Positions 1 to 7,307 are shown, counted from the stretch's first letter. The stretch is DNA of 34,310 nt from Candidatus Gastranaerophilales bacterium (GCA_944325175.1 CALUYZ010000021.1:1-34310); one strand, 5' to 3'. The notes: a model not told the origin generated them from the sequence alone. Translations and numbers: made by a program.

Positions 1-150
1 GCAAAAGTTACAAGATCAGCTCTTGAAAACGCTGCAAGCGTTGCTTCAATGCTTCTTACAACTGAAGCTGCAGTTGTTGATGTTCCTGAAGAAAACAAAC
101 CTGCTATGCCCGATATGTCTGCTATGGGCGGTATGGGCGGTATGATGTAA
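1..150 (+). CDS. groEL: Chaperonin GroEL, C-terminal fragment
   Basis: The reading frame enters from the left edge and ends at a TAA at 148-150. The visible 49 residues contain the GroEL end region ([20 protein letters not shown], then [11 protein letters not shown]) and the Gly-Met-rich tail (MGGMGGMM) typical of group I chaperonins. GroEL assists ATP-dependent folding of cytosolic proteins as a double heptameric ring. Only the last tenth of the protein is present, so nothing can be said about its promoter or a linked groES. A clear terminator follows at 171-200. Confidence 0.95.
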   Translation, partial: AKVTRSALENAASVASMLLTTEAAVVDVPEENKPAMPDMSAMGGMGGMM

Positions 151-170
151 TCTTACTGCAAAAAATAATT

Positions 171-200
171 AAAGGCTTGGTCAACAACCAAGCCTTTTTT
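171..200 (+). terminator. Rho-independent terminator after groEL
   Basis: Perfect 10-bp stem (aaaggcttgg / ccaagccttt) with a 7-base loop, running into six T residues. It lies 21 bases past the groEL stop and separates it from the convergent prepilin gene. Confidence 0.9.
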
Positions 201-210
201 AATATAAGTT

Positions 211-1182
211 TTATTTATAAACACAACGAACACACCCTTGATTTTTTCTCAATGCACGGTGTCTTGTTCCTGATGCAAAATCTTGATACCAAGCAAGCCC
301 GTCAGCACCTTGTGAAATAATGGAGCCTGTCCAATAATAATCGCTACTATTACCCATATTAATTAACGGGCCGTTAACATACAAAGAAGCAGCTTCATCT
401 CTATTTGGAAGACGCAAATCACCACTTAAACTTTTACATGCCTCACTCGCATCAACTGTTTCCTTATTAGGGCTATATGATACAGTTGTTGTCATATAAT
501 CCTTATAATAAGGAACCGCCCCCGTTACCGATGAATTTTTATTATAAAAAGCCGTCATAAACCCGACATCTTTCCCCACTTCATTTGGACCTTCCGCCCC
601 ATTCAAATCATAAACAAAATTTACACACATCTTATTCTGTGCCACATGAGAAGAAGTTGTATCAGAAGCGCAATTCGGATTATAAAACACTGCAACCGAT
701 TCCCCATTAACAGTCTCAAACGCTGCCGCCTTCGTGTCAACAATCGTCACACTTTCACCTTCAACATGGTTTTTATTCAACAGCTTTGGATTCAACTCAC
801 TCATCTTTGTTGGAAAATTAATCTCCGCCTCACCGCCTAACGTCGCAATCTTACTTGGAATACCGCAAGAAGAAAGCTTATCAGGTCCGCAAACGTTGTT
901 TATTTTATAAACTTTTGATAGCGCATCTAAAATAAAGCTTTCAGCGGCAGTATCAGTTGTTGCGGTGCCTTCTGCATCTTCAGTATACGTTCCATAACCG
1001 CCTAGGGTATTCATCTGACCTATCGCTTGAGCTAATCTTGCATGAAGTGCTTTTTTCTGCGCATCCCACGCTTTTTCGTTTACGTTTACAAGTAGGCTTG
1101 GTAAAGTAATTGCTGCAACAATTCCTATAATTGCTAAAGTAATCAGAATTTCAGCCAACGTAAAACCTTTTGTCTTTTTCAT
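211..1182 (-). CDS. Prepilin-like protein with C-terminal Lcl/DUF1566-like domain (copy A)
   Basis: This 323-residue protein starts with a class III signal: MKKTKG then FTLAE, with predicted PilD cleavage after Gly6, the conserved Glu at mature position 5 and an adjacent hydrophobic helix (IGIVAAITLPSLL). It is therefore a type IV pilin or pseudopilin-like surface protein. The last ~60 residues (LRLP.RDEA..L, YYWTGS, AWY.DF..G, VRCV) match the pattern of Lcl/DUF1566 domains, which have a C-type-lectin-like fold; this is family recognition, not a search. The middle has paired cysteines that could form disulfides. Copy B at 1397-2371 is a close paralog, and a third lies at 31567-32526. The start is set by GAAAGGATAG just upstream. 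A role in adhesion or minor-pilin function is inference. Confidence 0.85.
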   Translation of the reverse strand: MKKTKGFTLAEILITLAIIGIVAAITLPSLLVNVNEKAWDAQKKALHARLAQAIGQMNTLGGYGTYTEDAEGTATTDTAAESFILDALSKVYKINNVCGPDKLSSCGIPSKIATLGGEAEINFPTKMSELNPKLLNKNHVEGESVTIVDTKAAAFETVNGESVAVFYNPNCASDTTSSHVAQNKMCVNFVYDLNGAEGPNEVGKDVGFMTAFYNKNSSVTGAVPYYKDYMTTTVSYSPNKETVDASEACKSLSGDLRLPNRDEAASLYVNGPLINMGNSSDYYWTGSIISQGADGLAWYQDFASGTRHRALRKNQGCVRCVYK

Positions 1183-1344
1183 AACTTTTTCTATCCTTTC
1201 AACTTTTTAGACCAAAATATTCATTTTGTTTCAAAAGGGTTAAAAGGGTTAATTTTATTGAATAATAGAATATGAAAAATGCAAAATATTTTAAAAATAT
1301 AAGACTTGTAACTTCCAAAAAACAATGATAATATTAATATATAT

Positions 1345-1386
1345 AAACCATTTGCACCATAATGAATATTATGGTGCAAATGGTTT
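1345..1386 (-). terminator. Long perfect hairpin between the two prepilin genes
   Basis: A 19-bp perfect stem (aaaccatttgcaccataat and its complement) has a 4-base loop. It sits 10 bases past the stop of copy B and is followed on the minus strand by TTTATATATAT. It can serve as the terminator of copy B. It also lies 163 bases upstream of the start of copy A, the same distance at which another TGCACCA hairpin precedes copy B. Confidence 0.65.
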
Positions 1387-1396
1387 GTTTTTAGAT

Positions 1397-2371
1397 TTAT
1401 TTTTTAATGCAACGTACTTGTTTAAGTGTATTGCGTGTCCAGTTGTAACTAGCAGTGCCGTTTGTAAATAAAAAATCCCAGGCATGTCCTAGGGAGCCGG
1501 TTGAAACTATTGTTCCGGTCCAATAGTAATAAGTGCTATCAATTAAATTGATTAAGGATGCATTGACAAATAATGAAGAGGCTTCATGTCTATCAGGTAT
1601 TCTTAAATCTTCGCCCATGAGTTTGCAAGCTTTTGCGGCGTCAACTGTTTCGTTATTATCACTATATGAAGGAACGGGTGTTTCATAATCTTTTCCATGG
1701 GGAATTGGGGCAACAACTACAGGATTTTTTCTATATAGTGCAGTTATGAAGCCTATGTCTTTTCCTACTTGATTAGGACCTTCTGTGCCGTTTAAATCAT
1801 AAATAAAATTAACACACATTTTGTTTGCCATGAATTGCCAATTCATATTGTCTTCACTGCAAAGAGGATTATAAAAAACTGCAACAGATTCACCATTAAC
1901 GGTCTCAAAGGCAGCTGCTTTTGTGTCTGCCATATCTCCGCTTTCGCCTTCTATGTGTCCGCCATTCAACAACGTTTTATTCAATTCGCTCATTTTGGTT
2001 GGAAAATTGATTTCAGAAACTGCATTCAGGGTTGTAATTTTGCTTGGAATACCGCAAGAGGAAAGTTTATCAGGTCCGCAAACGTTGTTTATTTTGTAAA
2101 CTTTGGAGAGAGCGTCTAAGATAAAGCTTTCAGCAGCGGTATCTGCCGTTGCAGTTCCTTTTTCATCTTCCGTATACGTTCCATACCCACCTAGGGTGTT
2201 CATTTGACCTATGGCTTGAGCTAGTCTGGCATGAAGCGCTTTTCTTTGAGCATCCCATGCTTTTTCGTTAACATTTACAAGCAAACTGGGTAAAGTAATC
2301 GCCGCCACAATGCCGATAATTGCTAAAGTAATTAAAATTTCAGCTAAAGTAAAGCCTTTAAACTTTTTCAT
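1397..2371 (-). CDS. Prepilin-like protein with C-terminal Lcl/DUF1566-like domain (copy B)
   Basis: A 324-residue paralog of the neighbouring copy A, nearly identical over the first ~125 residues and much more diverged in the last 120. It has the prepilin signal (MKKFKG, then FTLAE), a hydrophobic helix, and a C-terminal module with LRIPDRHEA, YYWTGT, AWDFLF and a terminal QVRCI. As with copy A, the end resembles the Lcl/DUF1566 lectin-like fold. The start is preceded by GAAAGGATAG with the same leader as copy A. The pair is a tandem gene duplication that included about 160 bases of upstream DNA. The pattern of a conserved N-terminus and divergent C-terminus suggests one assembly machinery presenting different surface-exposed ligands (inference). 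Confidence 0.85.
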   Translation of the reverse strand: MKKFKGFTLAEILITLAIIGIVAAITLPSLLVNVNEKAWDAQRKALHARLAQAIGQMNTLGGYGTYTEDEKGTATADTAAESFILDALSKVYKINNVCGPDKLSSCGIPSKITTLNAVSEINFPTKMSELNKTLLNGGHIEGESGDMADTKAAAFETVNGESVAVFYNPLCSEDNMNWQFMANKMCVNFIYDLNGTEGPNQVGKDIGFITALYRKNPVVVAPIPHGKDYETPVPSYSDNNETVDAAKACKLMGEDLRIPDRHEASSLFVNASLINLIDSTYYYWTGTIVSTGSLGHAWDFLFTNGTASYNWTRNTLKQVRCIKK

Positions 2372-2533
2372 ATTTTTCTATCCTTTCAACTTTTGCACCA
2401 ATTTGAGCTAATTTGATGCAAGTAGTTGAAAGTGCTATTATGAAGGGGTTTTAGGGATTAAAAAGTAAAATATATTAAGGATTTGGGCTCTTGAATTAAT
2501 AGGGAAACAATGATATATTAAGAAAAAGAAGAT

Positions 2534-2568
2534 AAAATGCACCAAGATAGCTCATTTTGGTGCATTTT
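2534..2568 (-). terminator. TGCACCA/TGGTGCA hairpin upstream of prepilin copy B
   Basis: A 12-bp stem (aaaatgcaccaa / ttggtgcatttt) with an 11-base loop, T-rich on both outer flanks. It could end minus-strand transcription coming from smpB, or belong to the control region of copy B, whose start is 163 bases away. A weaker hairpin with the same TGCA.CAA core overlaps the copy B leader at about 2394-2420. Confidence 0.5.
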
Positions 2569-2786
2569 TGTGTTTGGAATTAGGGAAGATAAATGGTAAA
2601 TATAATTATAGGGGGGGGGGGGTGAATTTTGGGTGAGAAAAGTTTTTTCAGATTGGGTAAAAGTTAGCGGATAGTTTTTAGATGTTAAAAATTTGTTGTG
2701 GGGGCGGTGCTTTTGGTTAGTGCGATTTATATTTTGTTGGCGGGGCGGTGGAGAATTTGTATTTTTAAAAAAAATATAAAGAAGGC
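2569..2786. other. Non-coding G-rich intergenic stretch with a G12 tract
   Basis: No credible gene is seen on either strand. The stretch holds an uninterrupted run of 12 G at 2611-2622 and two further G-rich patches (around 2700 and 2740) in an otherwise very AT-rich genome. Twelve-base G tracts are prone to replication slippage and to sequencing error. Confidence 0.6.
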
Positions 2787-2815
2787 TTGAATATGAAAAG
2801 ATGAAATGGTATTAT
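2787..2815 (+). promoter_or_regulatory. Sigma70-type promoter for the candidate ncRNA
   Basis: TTGAAT at 2787-2792 and TATTAT at 2810-2815 with a 17-base spacer, close to consensus, giving a predicted start near 2822. No protein-coding gene follows on the plus strand before smpB, which runs the other way. Confidence 0.5.
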
Positions 2816-2821
2816 ATAAAC

Positions 2822-3008
2822 GTGAAGTAATACATCATATTATTTTGCAAAAAAAACTCTGCTTACTGTAAAAAACTTGGATTTAGCTTGGCTTAGAGCT
2901 ATTTGAACAGGTTTTTGTTCAATCCGGAATTTTTACATTGTATGAAGATATAAAATTTTATCCTTTCATTTTTTAGCCCTTGTTTTTCAAGGACCTTTTA
3001 TTTTTTTT
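2822..3008 (+). ncRNA. Candidate structured small RNA, about 187 nt, possibly 6S-like
   Basis: This stretch has its own promoter and ends at a T-rich terminator. It can fold as follows. TGTAAAAA (2867-2874) pairs with TTTTTACA (2930-2937). After an internal loop, GGA (2879-2881) pairs with TCC (2923-2925) and closes a junction of two hairpins: TAGCT/AGCTA (2884-2901) and TTGAACA/TGTTCAA (2903-2922). The outer ends can pair imperfectly, leaving a large asymmetric bubble. Length and 'closing stem, bubble, apical stem' shape recall 6S RNA, the RNA polymerase-binding regulator, but I do not recognise the sequence. It lacks any open reading frame of note. Confidence 0.4.
2978..3008 (+). terminator. 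Terminator of the candidate ncRNA
   Basis: A short stem (ccttg / caagg, T5 loop) is followed by a tail of 12 T interrupted by one A. The stem is weak but the long U tract makes plus-strand termination plausible, just before the convergent smpB stop at 3036. Confidence 0.45.
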
Positions 3009-3035
3009 ATCGGTTGCAGAGTTTAAGATATCCGG

Positions 3036-3482
3036 TTAATAATTTTTTAAATTTCTTGCAATGTCTTTTTTCTTTAAGGTTTCCCTTTTATCATAAAGTT
3101 TTTTACCTTTGCATAAAGCTATTTCAAGTTTTAGATAGCCCTTTGACAAAAAAGCATTTAGAGGGATTATGGTGTAATTTTCTTGTTTTTGTTTATTTAA
3201 GATTTTTAAAATTTCTTTTTTGTTTAACAAAAGTTTTCTAACCCTTAAAGGCTCATGGTTGTAGCGGTTTCCCATATCATAAGGGCTTATATGGCAGTTA
3301 TAGAGCCACGCTTCAAAATTTTCAATTTTTATAAAAGAATCTTTAAGATTTATTGCGCCCGCCCTTACGGATTTTATTTCAGTTCCCGTCAAAACTATTC
3401 CGGCTGTATACTTTTCAAAAATTGAATAGTCGAAATAGGCTTTTTTATTGGATGATATGATTTTTACATTTTCATTTTTCAT
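3036..3482 (-). CDS. smpB: SsrA-binding protein SmpB
   Basis: 148 residues, a normal SmpB length. SmpB binds the tRNA-like domain of tmRNA and brings it to stalled ribosomes for trans-translation in the cytoplasm. Family signatures are visible in order: VLTGTEIKSVRAG near residue 31, INLKDSF, LYNCHISPYDMGNRYNHEP (59-77), RVRKLLLNKKEI, and the basic LCKGKKLYDKRETLKKKD close to the C-terminus. The start ATG at 3480-3482 precedes MKNENVKII. The partner tmRNA gene is in the same window (29646-30047), 26 kb away. It converges with the candidate ncRNA. Confidence 0.96.
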   Translation of the reverse strand: MKNENVKIISSNKKAYFDYSIFEKYTAGIVLTGTEIKSVRAGAINLKDSFIKIENFEAWLYNCHISPYDMGNRYNHEPLRVRKLLLNKKEILKILNKQKQENYTIIPLNAFLSKGYLKLEIALCKGKKLYDKRETLKKKDIARNLKNY

Positions 3483-3567
3483 AAAAACTATTATATCATA
3501 AAAATATAATACAATTATATGCTAACCCATGGTGCAAGCAAGTTTAAGCCCCCTAAATCATGCCCGT

Positions 3568-3591
3568 TTTACAATGAATTATAATTGTAAA
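3568..3591. promoter_or_regulatory. Inverted repeat upstream of nrdD, possible operator
   Basis: TTTACAAT, an 8-base spacer, then ATTGTAAA: a perfect 8+8 dyad about 55 bases before the -35 of a predicted nrdD promoter. It does not match an NrdR or FNR box that I know. The rest of the 3483-3783 gap holds promoters and nothing else I can support. Confidence 0.3.
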
Positions 3592-3644
3592 GTAAACATT
3601 TTTTAATTTTTATCTCTTAATATTAAACATAAATCTTCGGATTG

Positions 3645-3673
3645 TTGACATGCCTTTAATAAAAAACTAAATT
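3645..3673 (+). promoter_or_regulatory. Promoter P1 of nrdD
   Basis: Consensus TTGACA at 3645-3650, a 17-base spacer, then TAAATT at 3668-3673. The predicted start is near 3680, about 100 bases before the nrdD ATG. Confidence 0.5.
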
Positions 3674-3726
3674 ATAGATAAAGGAGTTATTGTAAAAAAA
3701 ATTTTAATTTTAAATTTGAAAAGCAG

Positions 3727-3754
3727 TTGACCCCCTTTTAAAGACAGGTATAAA
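3727..3754 (+). promoter_or_regulatory. Promoter P2 of nrdD
   Basis: TTGACC at 3727-3732, a 16-base spacer, then TATAAA at 3749-3754, predicting a start near 3761 and a short leader containing the GGAAGG ribosome-binding site before the ATG at 3784. Confidence 0.45.
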
Positions 3755-3783
3755 GGAAAGTATATAGAGCGGAAGGCGAAATC

Positions 3784-6093
3784 ATGCAAAACTATTCGGA
3801 TAAGTATAATAGTACTCTGAATTTAAAAAGTGTAGCAAATACAAAAAATAATCAAGAAACCGGCTTTAGCGCCAAAGGTGAAGCAACATCTCCTATTCAA
3901 GGTGCCTTCAATCGTGAAAACATTGCTGTTCAACAAAGCAATGTAATTCAAATGCCTATTAATACACCATCTCACGTTACCATTATTAAAAAAGACGGAA
4001 CACAAGAAGAATACAACATTCAAAAAGTTGTAAATGCCGTTAAAAAGTCTGCTGCAAGAATGATGATAACTTTTTCCGATGATGAAATAACTCAAATTTG
4101 TGCTCTTGTTGATGCTAAAGTTATGGCAATGGGCAAAAAAGAAGTTCAAATTCTTGATATGCACAATATTGTTGAATCTGTACTGGAAGCAGTTAACCCA
4201 AAAGTTGCTCAAAGCTACAGAAATTATAGAAACTATAAACAAGATTTCGTTTCTATGCTTGATAAAGTTTATCAAGAATCACAAAAAATTATGTACATAG
4301 GCGATAAAGAAAATTCAAATTCTGATTCTGCCCTTGTTTCAACAAAACGTTCACTTGTATTTAATCAATTAAACAAAGAATTATACAAAAAATTCTTCTT
4401 AACCGTTGAAGACTTACAAGCAGTTAGAGACGGCTACATCTACATCCACGATATGTCTGCAAGAAGAGACACAATGAACTGCTGTTTGTTTGATGTAACA
4501 GAAGTTTTAAAAGGCGGCTTTGAAATGGGCAACCTTTGGTACAATGAACCAAAAAGCTTAGATGTTGCGTTTGATGTTATAGGCGACATTGTTATGTCAG
4601 CTGCAAGCCAACAATATGGCGGTTTCACCGTTCCTGAAGTTGATAAAATTTTAGCACCTTATGCTGAAAAAACTTATAAAAAAGAATTTGAAAGATACAT
4701 CTCACTTGGACTTCCTTTTGAAAAAGCTGATGAAGAAGCTACAAAAGATGTTCAAAACGATTTTGAACAAGGTTTTCAAGGTTGGGAATATAAATTCAAC
4801 ACAGTTGCTTCATCTCGTGGTGATTACCCGTTCATTACAATCACCTTAGGTTTAGGAACAGGCAAATATGAAAAAATGGCATCAATCGCTGCTTTAAAAA
4901 TCAGAATGAACGGACAAGGCAAGAAAACTTGCAAAAAACCTGTTTTATTCCCGAAAGTTGTATTTCTTTATGATGAAGAACTCCATGGCGAAGGAAAAGA
5001 ACTCCACGATGTTTTCTTAGCTGGCGTTGAATGTTCTAAAAAAGCAATGTATCCCGATTGGTTAAGCTTATCAGGCGAAGGCTATGTTGCTTCAATGTAT
5101 AAAAAATATAAAAGGGTAGTTTCCCCTATGGGTTGTCGTGCTTTTCTTTCACCTTGGTTTGAAAGAGGCGGTATGAAGCCCGCAGATGAAAATGACAAGC
5201 CTATTTTTGTAGGTCGTTTCAACATTGGCGCTGTAAGCTTACATTTACCTATGATTTATGCAAAAGCTAAGAAAGAATCTAAAAATTTCTATGAAGTTTT
5301 AGATTATTATATGGATTTAATCAGAAAAATTCATATAAGAACTTATGAATACTTAGGCGAATTAAAAGCTTCAATTAACCCTCTTGCATTCTGCGAAGGC
5401 GGTTTCTACGGCGGACATTTAGGTTTCCATGATAAAATTAAACCTATTTTAAAATCTGCAACCGCATCATTTGGCATCACTGCCTTGAATGAACTTCAAG
5501 AACTCTATAATGGAAAATCTTTGGTTGAAGATGGCGAATTTGCGCTTGAAGTTATGGAATACATTAATAAAAAAGTTAATGAATTTAAAGAACAAGACGG
5601 TTGGTTGTATGCAATTTATGGAACACCGGCTGAATCATTGTGCGGTTTGCAAGTTGAACAATTTAGAAAAAAATACGGCATAGTAGAAAACGTTTCAGAC
5701 AGGGGCTATGTTTCAAACAGCTTCCACTGCCATGTTACAGAAAAAATTACCCCAACCCAAAAACAAGATTTAGAAAAAAGGTTCTGGGATTTATTAAACG
5801 GCGGTAAAATTCAATATGTGAAATATCCGATTTCATATAATACAAAAGCTATTGAAACACTTGTTAAACGTGCTATGAAAATGGGCTTTTATGAAGGTGT
5901 TAACCTTTCTCTTGCATATTGCGATGATTGCGGGCATCAGGAACTTTCAATGGATGTTTGCCCAAAATGCGGTTCAAAGAATTTAACCAAAATTGACAGA
6001 ATGAACGGTTATCTTTCATATTCAAGAGTAAAAGGCGACACAAGGTTAAACGAAGCCAAAATGGAAGAAATTAAAGACAGAGTAAGTATGTAA
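3784..6093 (+). CDS. nrdD: Anaerobic ribonucleoside-triphosphate reductase, class III
   Basis: 769 residues. It reduces NTPs to dNTPs without oxygen using a glycyl radical installed by NrdG. The first ~60 residues are low-complexity and unlike the family. An ATP-cone allosteric domain follows at about 64-155 (VTIIKKDGTQEEYNIQKVV). The catalytic barrel includes DTMNCCLFD near 230. The C-terminus has the zinc site Cys713, Cys716, Cys726, Cys729 and the radical loop RMNGYLS with Gly742. GGAAGG precedes the ATG. nrdG follows after a hairpin at 6117-6150, so the pair is likely co-transcribed with partial read-through. The N-terminal extension is odd and could hold a later start, but no internal ATG has a better ribosome-binding site. 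Confidence 0.96.
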   Translation: MQNYSDKYNSTLNLKSVANTKNNQETGFSAKGEATSPIQGAFNRENIAVQQSNVIQMPINTPSHVTIIKKDGTQEEYNIQKVVNAVKKSAARMMITFSDDEITQICALVDAKVMAMGKKEVQILDMHNIVESVLEAVNPKVAQSYRNYRNYKQDFVSMLDKVYQESQKIMYIGDKENSNSDSALVSTKRSLVFNQLNKELYKKFFLTVEDLQAVRDGYIYIHDMSARRDTMNCCLFDVTEVLKGGFEMGNLWYNEPKSLDVAFDVIGDIVMSAASQQYGGFTVPEVDKILAPYAEKTYKKEFERYISLGLPFEKADEEATKDVQNDFEQGFQGWEYKFNTVASSRGDYPFITITLGLGTGKYEKMASIAALKIRMNGQGKKTCKKPVLFPKVVFLYDEELHGEGKELHDVFLAGVECSKKAMYPDWLSLSGEGYVASMYKKYKRVVSPMGCRAFLSPWFERGGMKPADENDKPIFVGRFNIGAVSLHLPMIYAKAKKESKNFYEVLDYYMDLIRKIHIRTYEYLGELKASINPLAFCEGGFYGGHLGFHDKIKPILKSATASFGITALNELQELYNGKSLVEDGEFALEVMEYINKKVNEFKEQDGWLYAIYGTPAESLCGLQVEQFRKKYGIVENVSDRGYVSNSFHCHVTEKITPTQKQDLEKRFWDLLNGGKIQYVKYPISYNTKAIETLVKRAMKMGFYEGVNLSLAYCDDCGHQELSMDVCPKCGSKNLTKIDRMNGYLSYSRVKGDTRLNEAKMEEIKDRVSM

Positions 6094-6116
6094 AAGCTTA
6101 CCAAACAATAAAAATT

Positions 6117-6150
6117 AAAAATGTTGCTTGAATTTATAAGCAACATTTTT
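6117..6150 (+). terminator. Intercistronic terminator/attenuator between nrdD and nrdG
   Basis: A 13-bp perfect stem (aaaaatgttgctt / aagcaacattttt) with an 8-base loop and a T5 run. It sits 24 bases after nrdD and just before the nrdG ribosome-binding site, so it should lower nrdG expression relative to nrdD. The in-frame ATG at 6121 lies inside this stem and is unlikely to be the nrdG start. Confidence 0.7.
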
Positions 6151-6165
6151 ATAAAGGGAGCAAAA

Positions 6166-6684
6166 ATGAGATATCATAACATCACCAAAGACGATATGCT
6201 GAATGGAGAAGGCCTAAGGGTAGTTTTATGGGTTGCAGGCTGCACTCACCACTGCAAAAACTGCCATAATCCAATCACTTGGGATATAGCAGGCGGCATT
6301 GAATTTGATGAAGCTGCACAAAATGAAATATTTGAAGAACTTGAAAAAGATCATATAGACGGCATTACATTCTCAGGCGGTGACCCTTTGCATCCTCTAA
6401 ACAGAGATGATGTGAACGGTTTAATTCAAAAAATTCATTCAAAGTATCCAAATAAAACAATATGGCTTTATACGGGTTATACATTCGATGAAATAAAGAC
6501 TTTTGAGGGCTTACCTTATATTGATGTTTTGGTTGACGGTGAATTTGTTGAAGAATTAAAAGATGACAAACTCTATTGGGTTGGAAGTTCAAACCAAAGA
6601 ATAATTGATGTTAAAAACACCTTAAATAAAGGTGAAATTGTTCTTTATGAAGATAATAAACAAGCAAAATTATTCTCTCTTTAA
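6166..6684 (+). CDS. nrdG: Anaerobic ribonucleotide reductase activase (radical SAM)
   Basis: 172 residues from the ATG at 6166, chosen because AAGGGAG lies just upstream; the earlier ATG at 6121 is within a terminator stem. NrdG uses a [4Fe-4S] cluster and S-adenosylmethionine to create the glycyl radical on NrdD. The cluster motif is C26-THH-C30-KN-C33 (CX3CX2C), followed by FSGGDPL, the SAM-binding GGD/E motif, and IWLYTGYTFDEI. Its 3' 174 bases are part of a perfect 187-bp tandem duplication continuing to 6884; the gene itself is intact. Pairing with nrdD supports the assignment. Confidence 0.95.
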   Translation: MRYHNITKDDMLNGEGLRVVLWVAGCTHHCKNCHNPITWDIAGGIEFDEAAQNEIFEELEKDHIDGITFSGGDPLHPLNRDDVNGLIQKIHSKYPNKTIWLYTGYTFDEIKTFEGLPYIDVLVDGEFVEELKDDKLYWVGSSNQRIIDVKNTLNKGEIVLYEDNKQAKLFSL

Positions 6685-6884
6685 ATGTTTTTGATATTTA
6701 CCTTATATTGATGTTTTGGTTGACGGTGAATTTGTTGAAGAATTAAAAGATGACAAACTCTATTGGGTTGGAAGTTCAAACCAAAGAATAATTGATGTTA
6801 AAAACACCTTAAATAAAGGTGAAATTGTTCTTTATGAAGATAATAAACAAGCAAAATTATTCTCTCTTTAAATGTTTTTGATAT
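6511..6884 (+). repeat. Perfect 187-bp tandem duplication of the nrdG 3' end
   Basis: Unit 1 (6511-6697) covers the last 58 codons of nrdG, the stop and 13 bases beyond. Unit 2 (6698-6884) is identical base for base. A third, degenerate partial copy begins at 6885 with the same first 15 bases and can be aligned to about 6950 with substitutions, a 3-base deletion and its own stop codon. The perfect pair must be very recent, or an assembly artefact; the third copy looks older. Confidence 0.9.
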
Positions 6885-6954
6885 TTACCTTATATTGATT
6901 TAGTTGACTTAGAATTTGTTGAAGAATTAAAAGGTGAAGTTTATTTTGAATACT
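6698..6954 (+). pseudogene. nrdG C-terminal remnants from the tandem duplication
   Basis: This stretch repeats the final 58 codons of nrdG without a start region, then a degenerate third piece encoding LVDLEFVEELKGEVYFEY before a stop. Neither fragment contains the radical SAM cysteines, so they cannot be functional activases. They are transcribed, if at all, as the nrdG 3' untranslated region ahead of the terminator at 6955. Confidence 0.75.
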
Positions 6955-6984
6955 AAAAAGGATGCTTAATCGAGCATCCTTTTT
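6955..6984 (+). terminator. Terminator of the nrdD-nrdG operon
   Basis: A 12-bp stem (aaaaaggatgct / agcatccttttt) with a 6-base loop ending in T5. Its symmetry also allows use from the minus strand, where the small gene at 7025-7195 ends. Confidence 0.9.
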
Positions 6985-7024
6985 CAAACTACTCCATATT
7001 CCATCGTTCTAAATTTTGCACCTA

Positions 7025-7195
7025 TTATCTTGTTCTAAAGTTGATAACCGCTTTATTGTTCATTGCAATGATTGACATTGAGCTCCAAAAATCTTCAGGT
7101 GATAAAGTTGATTTTGAGTCTAAATTAACGGTTGTTTTTTGTGCATAAAGTTTTGCTAACTTTTTATCTATGCTATCTGTAGGTGCAACTGCCAT
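7025..7195 (-). CDS. Small protein of 56 residues, function unknown
   Basis: An ATG at 7195 opens a 56-codon frame ending TAA at 7025-7027. It is preceded by AAAGGATATATAAA, a good ribosome-binding site at normal spacing, the main reason to believe it. The protein begins MAVAPTDSIDKKLAKLYAQK and ends AMNNKAVINFRTR; it has no signal peptide, no membrane segment and no cysteine. The middle (LSPEDFWSSM) is likely helical. It is flanked by the bidirectional terminator at 6955-6984 and by miaA, which runs the same way but ends 112 bases upstream. I do not recognise the family. Confidence 0.6.
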   Translation of the reverse strand: MAVAPTDSIDKKLAKLYAQKTTVNLDSKSTLSPEDFWSSMSIIAMNNKAVINFRTR

Positions 7196-7307
7196 TTTAT
7201 ATATCCTTTTTATTAATTTCGTCTTACATATATATAAAGTATATATAAAGTATTGAATTTCAATCTTCTTTTATTTTGTTACATTTCTTTACATATAAAT
7301 AAAATGG

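Noticed and set aside
211..2371. Diversity-generating retroelement acting on the prepilin C-termini.
   Set aside because: The lectin-like fold and variable tips are suggestive, but no reverse transcriptase or template repeat is present, and codon-by-codon comparison of the three ends shows general divergence rather than adenine-specific change.
3483..3783. NrdR box or riboswitch controlling nrdD.
   Set aside because: The dyad at 3568-3591 does not match the NrdR consensus I know, and no cobalamin-type conserved box is visible, so only a generic operator is proposed.
6121..6165. Earlier ATG for nrdG at 6121.
   Set aside because: It lies inside the stem of the intercistronic hairpin and has no ribosome-binding site; ATG 6166 has AAGGGAG and begins at the conserved family N-terminus.
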